Shown: positions 1 through 11,433 of the stretch, in pieces | How positions within the stretch are numbered: the first letter of the stretch is position 1 | How the letters are laid out: the number at the start of each line of letters is the position of its first letter | Assembly (NCBI RefSeq): GCF_010015585.1 | Contig: NW_022985071.1 | Location: forward strand, 894,100 to 958,099 | DNA length: 64,000 nucleotides | Direction: 5' to 3' | Source: Eremomyces bilateralis CBS 781.70 | Taxonomy: Eukaryota > Ascomycota > Dothideomycetes > Eremomycetales > Eremomycetaceae | Notes under the pieces: model-generated | What the model was told of the DNA's origin: nothing | What the model saw: only the letters and a program-made list of their open reading frames with translations | The model's database searches: none | Position numbers and translations under genes: made by a program

Positions 1-744
1 TGTGCACACGGGTTATCAGTATGACTGTATGAGGCACCATCCCCGGCTTTGGGGGAGTTGGCCCCAAGATATTCAATCATTCATCATCTATGACCCGTCG
101 GAAATGGGGGGTAGTGAATAATGGTTTGTTAACCGAAGTGGAGAAGGGGCCGAAACACTTGATACCATCTGACATCGAGACTAATCTCCATCTTGTACGC
201 GGATTAGGGACGGAATGGAACCAAAGCATTTCCACCTGCCCGGTCCGACTTCATGCTCTGGCCTCTGAAGCATGAAGGAATCCCGTATTCGATTATCAGC
301 AGTTGAAACAATCGCGCCGAGGCTACGGAGCCGGATCCCATAGGGAATCCATGCTCCGATGTCAGTCGCATGTGAAGACCGATGTGGACGACGTGCTCCG
401 TATTTTAGTCATATTTATGAAGAATCTCTGTTTCTATGCTAGCTGGTCCTAGGCAAGGATCTATACTACGCGTGTCGCGTATAATACATAGTTAAGGTAT
501 TAGCTACCTTGTTAGTTTGATAGAGTTTAAGGTAAGATTGATCTTTGACGTTATGAATGTGGGTTGATCGGAGGTTGTTTTTGCGACAGACCAATCCACT
601 CTAACAGTGATGGAACCACCTTGCGGTTGATACTTGATTTTCTCGACCTGTTGCTAGCCAAATCGTCCAAGTCCACAAGACTTCATCATCCAGGCGAAAG
701 GTTGATTCAAGGTGTCCGCTCCTAGGACTGAGTCTGTTCCTCAC
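1..744. other. gene-free left end
   Basis: Only one short open frame of 61 codons (90-275) occurs, without splice context or recognisable motif. This is presumably the 3' flank of the gene on the minus strand that ends at 745 and part of an intergenic spacer. I see no RNA gene or repeat. Confidence 0.5.
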
Positions 745-3118
745 TCATCCATCCACCCCACCTTTTCCCTCTGCCTTCTTTCCCCCGCTGGTCACGATCA
801 CCACACCAACTCTTGCAGCCAGTGCTTCACGGATTGCGCAGGCTAGACATGTCGAATGGGTGTTTGCTACCACAGCATGCGCGCCGACGGATGCACACCA
901 CGCGCGGGCGAACACCTCGTTGTCTGATACGCCGAGGGCTTCGATGACGGTCACAGGTGCGGTCGACGTCACCGGCTGCGATGCAGTCCGTGCGTATGGG
1001 TCGGAGTGAGTGCGTCGATGAGGCGGAGAGTGACCGAGCGTGAGGGTGGGCATGTCGTGCGGTTGGAGATCCCAGGACGCGGCCGATGGATGCTTGTCGA
1101 GAGTAAGCAAGTCGCCGTCTGGCTTGATTGCGCGGTAGGCGTAGCTTCGTAAAAGAGCTGGATCGGACAATATATCAGTATAGTAATAGATTGGTAAGAC
1201 TCGAAGAACACTCACGATGGGGACCTCCATAGCACGGATACGCCGCGATAAAATCTACATCATACTTTAATTTCAGTGGCCGACTGTTTCCCATGATGGC
1301 AAACAAAATCGTCGCATCGAACGTTAACGGTGCATCCGCTCCGAGCTTCGCTCGATTGACATCTTGTTTACGGATCGGTTCAAAGGCCAGCTTCTCCACG
1401 CGAATCCCATCGGAGACGTCCTCGAAATCCGGAAGTAACACGTCATAATTTTTGACCGCATAGCCTTCCTGAGATGGTCCCAGAGGGTGCGTGCGTCGCA
1501 CCATGGAGTCCAAATCCGACGTGGTGAGCCTCCGCTGCAGCTCGGCCGGCACAGGTGCTTGTCGAACCTGCACGCATTCGGTCCGCTTGAGGTCCGGGCT
1601 AAAGTTGCACGGGCCGATCCAGCCGGCAATGGTGTTGACACCCCGAAGTGCCCCAAGCACTCTACCCACCACGCACGAGTGGCTCCAGTAGGTGACCGCG
1701 CGGTATTGAAACCCGGAAAAGGGCCGCATATGCGTCAGGTACTTCAACGCCTCTCCGGTCGCCCGATCGCAGTCAATGAGGCTGTTCATGAGGAGCCAGG
1801 GGAGAGTCACCCCGGGGAGGACGACGCCGGTGAACCACGCCATGGCGTCGGCGGACCGATCCTCGACAGGCTTCTCGGCCGTATCGGTTTCCGATAGGAT
1901 GTATTGCACTTCACCAATGTTGGGCCATTTGAGAACGTTCGCGAAGCGAAGGAGCGCTTCCTTTTGCCGCTTCTTACTGTGGAGTTCGAAGCTAAAGGTG
2001 CTTTGGGAGGAAGAAATCTGTTCGCGTTTGATCCCGACGTTTTCCAGCCAGCGTTGGGCAACGGCAAGATCCCACGCGATCTTAGGGGGAAGCTGCATCA
2101 GAAGCTGGCGCTTGGATTTGTCTGTATGTCCCTGAGTGTGGATACGAAGATAAAGCTCCGAGGAGAGGAGCAGTTGATGAAAAAAGTGGTGTTTCCGAAC
2201 TGGATCCATGCTATCAAAAAACTTTGCAACGACTTGATTCTTCAGTTGGCTGTAATCAACCCAGTCGACGTGACTCAGGATCGTAATCAAGTCAATGATC
2301 TGCGTGTGCATGTCTTTGTGCGGTTCGGACCGCTTGTCTGGATCGTGAATCAATGTCCCGTAGAGATATGAGTATAACTTCTCCGGATCCTGCCCCTCTA
2401 GTTAGAGCGGGAAATGAGTTCACGGAGAAGTTGAACTGACCTCCTCCAACCCAAGCTCTAGCTTTGTTAGCCGGTCCAAGATCGAAATCAGTTTCATTTT
2501 CTTCGGCTTGACTGGTCCCTGCACTTTCACAGTCGGATTCGTGCAACCATAGCCGCTAACATAGTAGTTTAAGGTCGTGGTTCCCGGGTACTTCCCGAAA
2601 CAATATGTCATACATGGCTGCTCGAGGGACATCCAGGGGAAAGCACTATCATCCGGCCCGGTCACCGTCAAAGAGATATCTCTGAAAGCGTCCGCATTCG
2701 TTTCGGCGCGGTCAGTTCGCTGGTAGTGCTCCGACTCCATGACAGCAAAGAACCGGCGGCTTCCCGGTGGTGCGTTCGGAATCTCGTCATAGTACCCCTT
2801 GAATGTGGAGGCCCCATTGCAAATGAGATCATCGGCATCTCGAGGAGACAGTATTGAGTCGTAGCCATAGCCAGGGGGTGGCCATGAGCCCGCCAAGACC
2901 TCCTGAGGTGGTGGAGTGGGTGGACGGGAAGCGGGACCAAGACGGGTGGGTGGACTCAGCGGAAGCGAGCTTCGGCGGGGTGATGCCAGAACGTTGCGGT
3001 AATCTCGACCGCTCGAAGACGGTCGAGACGCGGTTGTTGTAGGGTAACCATCATAATCGACGGCTCCATGGGGGATAGGAGTGGTAAATGATCGGTAAAT
3101 ATGGTTGGACTGCTCCAT
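745..3118 (-). CDS. conserved uncharacterised ascomycete protein, 756 aa, three exons
   Basis: Exons run 3118-2441, 2395-1216 and 1157-745. The introns of 45 and 58 bp have GTCAGT and GTGAGT donors, and the summed exons give an uninterrupted 756-codon frame. The first 110 residues are Ser/Pro/Thr-rich and look disordered. The middle part is a helical region with motifs such as VVAKFFDSMD and QLLLSSELYLRIH and a PP-rich link. The last 136 residues are a compact region with Cys (STCLACAIREAL) and a small-residue run (VGVVIVTSGG). There is no signal peptide or membrane segment. I do not recognise a named family. The even codon use, two clean introns and long frame argue it is a real gene. The function is unknown. 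Confidence 0.8.
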
Positions 3119-4480
3119 GATAGGCGACCATTAGAAAAGTCCTGTTGTTGTTTTGAATCGCATTGAGGGCGGAAACAAGCACAGGATAAACGCAAGAAGA
3201 GATGCACAGTTCACAACAACGGCCCAACCCCACCTTGACTTTGACACATGCTACTGTATGACTGAAATTCACCTACCGCAAGAGGTCCGGGTGGCTGAAC
3301 ATATCGCACTGGATGAGGGACCCAACGCGGATCAAAATCGCGTCGAGGACGCCAAAGTCCAAGATCGCCGCTCATGTCCTTGAAAACGCATGCCTCAGAT
3401 GTTCCCAAATCAGGCCAACCTATTCTGTCCCGGGCATATCATGGGATTACTCCACAGCTCCTCTCCAGAGGAAGTCGCGGAGATTATGAAGTCGTGAGAT
3501 ATCAGATCGTGGAGTGTAGAAAGCCCCCGCTTTGGATGGCGTTCTGGACGTGGAGAGAGCCGGTGTGCGTCACCAAATCTGGATAATTCAGGTCAGTAAC
3601 CAGCTGAGCCTATAACATTTGTAAATGGCGTTTCAGTGTTTAACTGAGCCTAAAACTGGAAATGAAGTGAACCATCTGTATTGTTTGAGGTTGTTGCGAT
3701 GCTTTATTCCAGGCTACAGTGGGGTACAAACCCAAAATCGGCTTTACAGCCTGAGGCACCCAATTCATTGTTTACGTTCAATTCTTGGCAGTATGTGCTG
3801 TCAACAACTCAATTAACTGTTCTCGAAGTAGAGAACCTAGAGGGCCCCCCAGTACCGGCCGTCTCGGCCACGTGGATTTGGATAGGGTGAATGAGATCAG
3901 AGCATATTCAACGACACCATACATGATACAATGTAGATTAGTCAGCTAGTTCCCCACATGGGCCGACCGAAGCTGGCCCGACGGGCGCAGGAATCAATCA
4001 ATCAATCAATCAACAACTCAATTAACTAAACGAACTAAGGTCAGAACAGAAGAGAAGAGTAGGATACACTGGTGGTCCCCTCTCCTGGGATTTACCATCA
4101 CATATTTGTATGGTAGACACATGGAATTTTCATAATGGTTGTATTGCTCAGTATTGAGTTCCACCCAATCCAATCACCCTAGGTATCATATATGGGCATG
4201 AAAATATGCTAGAATGCTATCCAAATGAACCCCCCGATAAAGGGGCTCATACCGTAGGCGCAAATGGCCCCGCGTTCCCATGCATTCGTGATCGCGTCTC
4301 GTATGTCCTTTGCCGCCGCATCATGTGGCGTCATGCTACTCGTTCCTTGCCATCTCAGGCAGATTCTCTCCCGACATAACTGTGATAGTGCAAGTGGCGT
4401 GCCGGTGGCAAGGACCAAGGCATTACGAAGCCGTATGGTAGATATACCATGCTGCTAACAACCCGGAATCGATATTTCCT
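3119..4480. other. intergenic spacer with a small (AATC)n tract
   Basis: No supportable gene lies between the start of the uncharacterised gene at 3118 and the end of the cyclin gene at 4481. Open frames are below 77 codons on both strands and lack splice or motif support. A short tetranucleotide run lies near 3994-4011. Confidence 0.5.
3994..4011. repeat. (AATC)n microsatellite
   Basis: About four and a half perfect copies of AATC/ATCA lie in non-coding DNA downstream of the cyclin gene. Confidence 0.8.
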
Positions 4481-5957
4481 TCATTTACTTGATCTTTCTC
4501 GGCCCGAATCATGAGGTTGCTGCTGGCCGACTGAAATGGATGATCCCGTTTCGCTCGAAGCACTCAACCCTTCCAGGACGTAGCCGTCCGCCCGATCCAC
4601 CAAGCTGCGGTAATAATCCACGAGGACTTCGGGTTTGGGTACGATCTTCCAGTCCAACCGCTCCAAGAGGTCCAGCTCAAGCAAAGCAAGCTCCTTAATG
4701 CTCACGCCTCCCACCCGGGCGTACGTGCTGTTGGTCCAGAACGTGTCGGACAGACCTTTGGATGCAACGGTGGCCGCAGTGATGAGAAATCGGTGGACCG
4801 TGAGTGAGGAGATGGTGAAGCCGGGAAAGAGGGAGCAAAGGCGGTCGATGTAGTAGACCATGGCGAGAACCAGAGGAGGCGAAAGGGTGGCGTGGATGAT
4901 TAGGCGAAACAGGTAGTCGGAGACGGATATGCCAGGAGGTGCTCTAAAACATCCGTCAGTTCTGCGCTCAACCAAACCTCGCGTTGTGAGAGCCGGTCGA
5001 ACATAGGCAACCATGAACTCACCGTGAATGAAACCTTGTCAACATGCCATCCTTCAAGGGGATGGAGTCATTCAGTCTGACCAGTTCCATCAACATCTCC
5101 GCCACGAGCTTCCCCAGGTCTTGCATGGACGCAGTTTCGTACCGGCGAGGCATCGTCTTGGCGTCTTGCGCTGCCGGTCGGGCTCGTTTCGATTCGGGGA
5201 CATCTTGATCTTCCGGATCCTCGAATGTACTCGTCGATGCTTGCAATGTCCTTGCTGGTGTTTCCACGGGGACTCCTGCAACAACACGAGGATCGGATTC
5301 CACCACATGCCCCGGTGGCCGTTCACCAGACCGTGGCTGTTCATTCTCACTGCTGTTTGTGAGCCCGGTACCAATACCCTGCGGCGCCTCTGACGGGCTG
5401 GCCCGCGAGGGTGGCACCTTTGGCAGATCCGTGGTGATGGATCCTCGACTGCTATGCGAGGATTGCTCTTCCTCTCGAGATATATCGTCCTTTCGGCGCT
5501 TCCCCGTGGTTGATGTCCTGCTCACAGCGCTGCTGGACCTATGGGGAGGCGGAATTACGGAAGGGATAGAGGCGCTAGGACTGGGATCGGCCGCTGTAGC
5601 CGTAGAGCGAATTGGGACTTGAGATGTGGAAATGGGTTCAGTGGCTGGAAGTGAGCGCCTATGGGCGGTTGGGGGGAGTCCTTCGGGGGTGTATTGCGTT
5701 CCTACGTCGACCCTTGAGCCTGGATCAGAAGTGCGGGTGGTATTAGATATATGGGTTTGAAGTCGCGGAGACGTGGTGCTCGTGATGGGTATGGAGTCCC
5801 GAGAAAGCAATGTAGGAGAGTCGTTTGTCCACACACGGGGTGAGTATGGGGAGGATGTATCGGTTTGCGTAGTGCGGTAAGAGTTTCTGCTAGAATTACG
5901 GCGAAGGGTGGTGGGTGGGTGGGGTGGATGGGTTGGCGATGGACTGGACGTTAGCAT
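4481..5957 (-). CDS. PHO80-like cyclin (PREG/Pho80 family), 465 aa
   Basis: Two exons, 5957-5023 and 4943-4481, are joined across a 79-bp intron (GTGAGT...TTTTAG), with the split Arg codon restored exactly. The N-terminal about 250 residues are Ser/Thr/Pro-rich. The cyclin box begins just before the intron (LGKLVAEMLMELVRLND) and continues after it through DYLFRLIIHATLSPP, the conserved YYIDRL, HRFLITAATVASKG, the DTFWTN-YARVGG block and ELALLELDLLERLDWKI. This order is diagnostic of PHO80/PCL cyclins, which bind a PHO85-type kinase. In Neurospora the PREG member represses the phosphate regulator NUC-1. The assignment to PREG rather than another PCL-type cyclin is inference. The long disordered N-terminus is typical of filamentous fungi. 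Confidence 0.85.
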
Positions 5958-7532
5958 CCTGGGAAGGCGCGGTATAAATTTTTCGAGGCACGCCTAAGAG
6001 GATGCCAGTCGTCGATCGGTAAGGTTGCGGTTTCTGCTGGTATAACTCCGGCTTCCGTGGCAAGTGAAAAGAGTGAATATGATAGTATTCCGCAGGAACG
6101 AGAGTCTTGCTAGGCTAAGGAACCAATGCCGCTCGGTAATGCCGTATCTTCCTGTCCCTCCGCAGTCTGAAAGCCGTTAAAGATCAACCAGAGCGCCTGC
6201 GTGTCGGCGGGCATAGTATATCGGCAGGAAGGAGGAGGGTATGGAGGAGAAGATTGGCGTTTGCAGCGTGGTCGCAGACGACGATGCGCGGAGTCGTGAA
6301 GACTGATGCAGTATATTCTAGAGAGTTGAACAAGCGAGAAGAGGCAGCGAGGTCACTATCAGATAGGACTGGATATAGATATAGATCGTTTGAATACCCT
6401 TGCCCCCAGAAGGGTATCGAGAGAGCAGGCATGAACAATGGGACGCGGTGGTACAGTGGAAGGAGGGGAAGGTCAGGCTGAGAAAAGGTGGAGGTGAAGG
6501 TGGTGGTGGTGGTTATGGAGACTTGGTCAGGGAAAATCGCGACATGGCAATTGAGATTTCCGGCCTTTGTTGGTCGATCCGAGCCACAAGGCCGCAGCAC
6601 GGCAATGGATTGGTTCAATCTTCAATCGTCATACTTAGCTAATCCCCTTGGCTCCCTTTCCATTCCCTTGGATTCACAGAATGGTTCCCATGCAATGGCT
6701 CCTCTCATATCGGCTATCCGAATTCTGGTATCGTGGCAGTGCATCAGTCACCCATCGGACTTCCGCTATTACTATTCACTAGTGTACATACCCATATCTC
6801 CGGAGTACGGACAGGTCTGATAATGCTGATCATCACGACTCTATTGATTAATGTACTATACTAGGTAGACTTGGCTGGAGAAGAAATAAGAACCCAGATC
6901 GATTGCCGGAGACTTTCAAGTTTTGCTTATGCATATAAATTCTTATTTCCAAGGAATCTATGTACTACGGATCGACAGAACTGCAGCCCTTATCGATCTT
7001 GAATCGGCACTATATACAGGAACCAGGAATGTGTGGAGCAACCAGATCCGTGTATTGTCACCTCCTCAGCTGCCAAAGACAAAGAAAGAAGTAAGGACCT
7101 GTCGCCAATCTGTATTACCACAATAGGAAGCCAATCCATATTAACGCCCCAAAGAAAGTTGCGAATCGAATCAGTTGAAAGCAATCGCATACACAAGGAC
7201 TTGCCCGCAGACACAACACCCCTAAGACAGGTCGCCAATACCAAGGCTGAGGGATTCCGACTTTCCGGTACAATCGTCGGGTGGCTGCCACACCCACGTT
7301 TAGCTCTGACTCACTTCGGGTATATATGGTACAACTGAGGGCCAATGTTCTTTGTCCGCAGCAGCAACAAACGGCGCATGCGACAGGCGCTTATCTTTCG
7401 TCAAATCACAAATCTCGAAGGGTTGCGCGCTGGCTGACCCAGTCTTTTCGCCTCGAATAGAGCCATTCCGATCCAAAACTCCGGTCGCTATCCAAAAGCA
7501 TTCAATCGTCTATTTCGATCTCCGGCCACCTC
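5958..7532. other. intergenic region upstream of the cyclin gene
   Basis: This 1.6-kb spacer separates the cyclin start (5957) from the end of the cupredoxin gene (7533). It contains overlapping short frames on both strands (for example around 6184-6640) rich in simple Pro/Ser/Thr or Gly codons and lacking any family motif. They are best read as pyrimidine/purine-skewed promoter or UTR sequence. Confidence 0.45.
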
Positions 7533-8849
7533 TTACGGTTGGTTAGGATTCTGGGGCACTGGCGCATACATCTCGTGCACTGCCGAGGCCGGTTCATTGG
7601 GTGGGTCTCGCGTCGGCTTATTATCCCTATGGGTGGAGAAGAGAATGTTAGTTTGGCTCGTTCCTGGAGTAGAGCGATATGGACTTACTGTCCCGACACT
7701 GGGTTTTGGTAGACACCTCCGAAGTCCGCGAAGGTATCCCGATGGCTGTTTCGTGGGCTCCCTACATCTGCCTCCTGCATGTAGCCAGGAGGAGGTGGAG
7801 AACTCACCCCGCTGTGGCGGAGTGAGTCCGCTTGGATGGGGACGAAGATGGTCCCGCCAGACTGGAACGCCTGCGGCTCCGCTACACCACCGGGAGGGTG
7901 ATATGTCGGATTGACGGTCGCAGAGCTCCGTGTCAGGGTATCTCGGAGAGATTTATTCCGGGCGACCAGCCACCAAAGCAACACTACGAGGACTACGGCC
8001 ATAACGGAGCCTATAACGATGCCCGCAATGGCGCCACCTGAGAGTTTACTACCACCCGATGATCCAGAGCCGTTCGCGCCCGACGCGGAAGTCGATCCTG
8101 GACCCGCACTTCCAGTCGAAGTCGGTCCGCTCTCGGGTGGGAACGGCTCCCCTGGTTGAAGCATATATGCTGCCTGTGCCGCTTCGTTCTTTTGAGTTCC
8201 CAAGACATCCGGAGAGTTCGGATTGATGACCCCAACCATCTGATAGTTAATACAGGACCCAGGTGCCGTGCAATAGAAGAAAATCGGTTCGGTATCGTTG
8301 ATTTGGATCGAATATTCCGGTGGCTATCACGTATTAGCTGACGCACGGTGGATTCAGAAAGACGGACTTACACTGGACAAGATCTTGTCAACCGGGCGGA
8401 AACCGGAAAAGAACATTCCGTTTTCGTCATCGTGGAACTTCTCCCACCCAACGCATGGGTGGTTATATCTACAACGCGTCAATGGTGATGCCATGGGCAA
8501 TCGACGGGAAGACTCACTCCGCTCGAGCAACCGAGTGATTGGCCGGGAAGAACTGAAACAAAACAGTATCGCCGGCGGCTGCTTCGATGGAATCCGGCGT
8601 GAACTTGTGGTCGGCCTTGCCAACACTAATGATGTGAGTCGCCTTTCCCGGATTCGCGCTTCCGGTGCGTGACGCTGTGTTTGATGAAGATTGACGGGAA
8701 GCCGAAGTAGCGGAAGGCTTTCCAGTAACGAAATTCACCGTTGAACCCGTTGGAATTGCGTTATCGTTCGGTGCTTGTGGCATAGCCAAGACGACTGAGC
8801 CGACTGTTGCAAAGCCCCCGAGAAGCTGAGGGAAAGATAGAAACTTCAT
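7533..8849 (-). CDS. cupredoxin-domain, single-pass membrane surface protein, 385 aa
   Basis: Four exons (8849-8518, 8468-8372, 8323-7689, 7626-7533) with introns of 49, 48 and 62 bp form a closed frame. The chosen start gives a signal peptide (MKFLSFPQLLGGFATVGSVV...). It is followed by a Ser/Thr-rich linker and a cupredoxin fold: HIISVGKADHKFTPDSIEA, GDTVLFQFFPANHSVARAE, the PC motif in YNHPCVGW, then FFYCTAPGSC and QMVGVIN. A Ser/Gly stalk leads to one transmembrane helix (GAIAGIVIGSVMAVVLVVLL) and a cytoplasmic tail of about 110 residues. This is the layout of fungal extracellular serine-rich/cupredoxin proteins. Copper binding is uncertain: the usual GHC near the C-terminal ligand loop reads GSC here, so one His ligand appears lost. 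The role is probably at the cell surface. Confidence 0.85.
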
Positions 8850-11270
8850 GGCGACTCCAAAACGAAGGAAATGGTAATAGATCGGACGGATTGAAGATAG
8901 TGCTTCGTATACTATAACATTGCTCGACAAATAGACAGATGAAAAGTTGAGGAGTGATTATTGTCGAAGGTGTTAAGATCAGGACAGAAGAAACCAACAC
9001 GTTCTCCTCAAAGTAAGCAGCTGTGGGGGCTGGGGATACAAAAGAATAAAATCGGCACCCCGAGGACTGGCATCAGCGGGTCGGGAAACATGGCGTTATC
9101 TACTTGCAGCGGCCAGCGAGGCGATGCCCCCCTGTCATCCATGGCTGAGGCTGGCCGATGAAAAGGCTCCAAGCCTGAAGTCAAGCCATGATCCATCAGT
9201 GCTGGGCCAAGGAGCATCGTGGGATTTTTGAACGGGTCCGAGCCGTGAGCAGTCAAGGGTGAATGGATGATGGCCGGGACCTGGGTACATGTACTAATAG
9301 AGTCTAATACCAAGTACGGAATATGGTGTCCATTATGGAGCGAGAAATATTACTACGTATGCACTGCGCTGTTAAAACTTAAAAGTCTCTTCTGTATTAG
9401 TTTCATTCCGTCACATTATACTACATAGTACTTACCTGCACCTGTAAAGAAGATCCTATCCCGATCCCGTAGGTGAGTAATGAATTCAGCGCTGTCCCAG
9501 CTCCAGAGAGTCCAGAGTCGAGAGATCTGCATAGAGACAAGGATACACCCCAACCCTTCCACCGACGGCAGGACTCAGGCATGTGTATCCCGTACAGTTT
9601 GGTGCCAGAAGTCTTGAGGACTTGAGCCTTATGCATCATACTATGTCGTAATTGCATCCATTTGTAAGGGAATGTGGCCGATCCCGTCGAAGGTTGCTAG
9701 CCTTGCTGCAATCAAACTGCAAACGGACATGGCAATTCATCTGCTCATGCAGGTGGGTTGCCCTTACTGAGCAGAACATCAAATCACGGCCGGGGAAGAA
9801 ATTGGTGGCTTCGTGAAGGGCTTCGTTGCTGTTGCGGGATTGTTGGAGGTTGAAACCCATTGGGAGAGGGAAAGTCAACTTCTGATGTTTTCGCCTTTCG
9901 GTACTTGAACGAGGCTAAAAACCCTAAAAATATGCTGACGGCCCAGCTCTTCTGCTAATTGCTGACGGATGCAGCCGGCCTTGTCCAATCTTCCATGTCG
10001 ATCGGTCCAGCGGTCAAATCAGACATGCCTGAAGCCAATAATGCCATGCCTTCCCCATGGATACCTTTCTAGCTCTCACGGTCGCTGAATGCTAAGACTT
10101 GGGAGCTGAAGCCAAGCGTGAGTGTTTAATTCAAAGTTCCTTGATGTCAGCAATGCCACTCAGCACCAATTTATGCCACCATACCCCCTGGCAAGTGACA
10201 ACTGAGGAAGATTCGACCTTTTGTCTGCGATCATTTCTCATTATGGTATTGAGACATTACTCATTAGCCATTTGGTATATAGGTCTAGCAATTAATCCCA
10301 AGGGTGAAAGTTATGCTTGTAGAAATCCGAATCGTCCCTCTGAGCTCAGCACTAATAGATGCTCTATCTAATACACCCTGGCGGGGACCCCGAGCTCCGC
10401 CCCTAGAGGGCTGGAACCCGCCGTCCATGAGTCCATCAGTCTATGGATTCAATTTTCAATTCCCACTCCAGAGTGGAGCGATCAGCAGTGTAACTGTATG
10501 AACTGTGAACTGTGAGGCGGGAAGCCACTGTGAGCTGTGTGACATCGTGCTATCGCTAAGAAGTACGAAGTAAGCAGCCGTGGATCTCGGGAACCGATTT
10601 CTGGAAATAAGCCAGAAATAAGTACGGAAACTAGGGTTCTTGCATAACAGGATCCGCTGCTCGCCATGCGGTTCTACCAGCCACCCGACGCAACGGAAAA
10701 TAATGGTAGAAATATTCTGTACGAGGCCTCGCTAAGATATCGATTGGGTAGGCTTAGAGGACCTGCTCGGCATCCTTGCAACATACAGAATTTATATATT
10801 CCGGGCTCTAGCATCTACAGTAGTACCTAACGTGAAGTCACCGCCTCCAAAGAATCCCGCGCCGCCGACTCCTCTAGACCCTCAAACATCATCGCCTCCT
10901 TACTAACCGAAGGGTACAACTTCTACCCACCAATTCTAAGCTGCTTCTAGTTCCAAACTACTTTCATAGCATATAAAGCTTGAGACTTGGGAGGATACCG
11001 TTTTCCTTTGTTGGCCGGGAACAGAACGGGATATAAGGTGTAGTGAATGCTGCGAATAAACTCAAACATAGGTCACTGAGACTTAATATGGCGGCAAGCA
11101 GAGCAGGCCATGCCCGTAAATGAGACATCTCGTAGTAGCAGCCCCTCTGGCATTTCATGACCAGCTTCACACGCGGACTGCATCCCCATGAGTATTGAAT
11201 CGATACGGTAAGAAGAGTGAAGACAGACAGTGCAAGGGTATCATTGACTGAAAGGCAAACGTTTGATCAG
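8850..11270. other. 2.4-kb gene-poor spacer
   Basis: Only short unsupported frames occur on either strand, none with splice-linked partners or motifs. It includes the promoter of the cupredoxin gene immediately upstream of 8849. I see no tRNA, rRNA or transposon signature. Confidence 0.45.
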
Positions 11271-11399
11271 TCAATCCGTTTTCCTCATATCCTCCGGACC
11301 CGGTTCACACCAGTACGCCATGATGAAAACCGTAAATACTCCTGAAATCGCCAATATCGCCATGCAATTCCCGATTGCTGTCGTTCCCATAGAACACAT
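11271..11399 (-). CDS. possible 42-aa membrane microprotein
   Basis: A 43-codon frame starts with ATG at 11399 and ends with TGA at 11271-11273, only 34 bp downstream of the ABP2 stop on the same strand. It encodes a short Cys-containing N-terminus and one hydrophobic helix (AILAISGVFTVFIMAYW) followed by a charged tail. It could equally be part of the ABP2 3' UTR. No family is recognised and only size and hydrophobicity support it. Confidence 0.2.
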   Translation of the reverse strand: MCSMGTTAIGNCMAILAISGVFTVFIMAYWCEPGPEDMRKTD

Positions 11400-11433
11400 T
11401 TTACACCATCCGGTCACGTCATTGCTCATTCCT

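Noticed and set aside
3869-3874. CACGTG E-box near the PHO80-like cyclin gene, suggesting phosphate control
   Set aside because: It lies about 600 bp beyond the 3' end of the cyclin gene rather than in its promoter, and a hexamer is expected by chance at this scale.
6184-6642. Overlapping open frames of 75-144 codons on both strands upstream of the cyclin gene
   Set aside because: Composition is driven by simple purine/pyrimidine skew, no splice-linked partner or domain is visible, and the location fits promoter or 5' UTR DNA.
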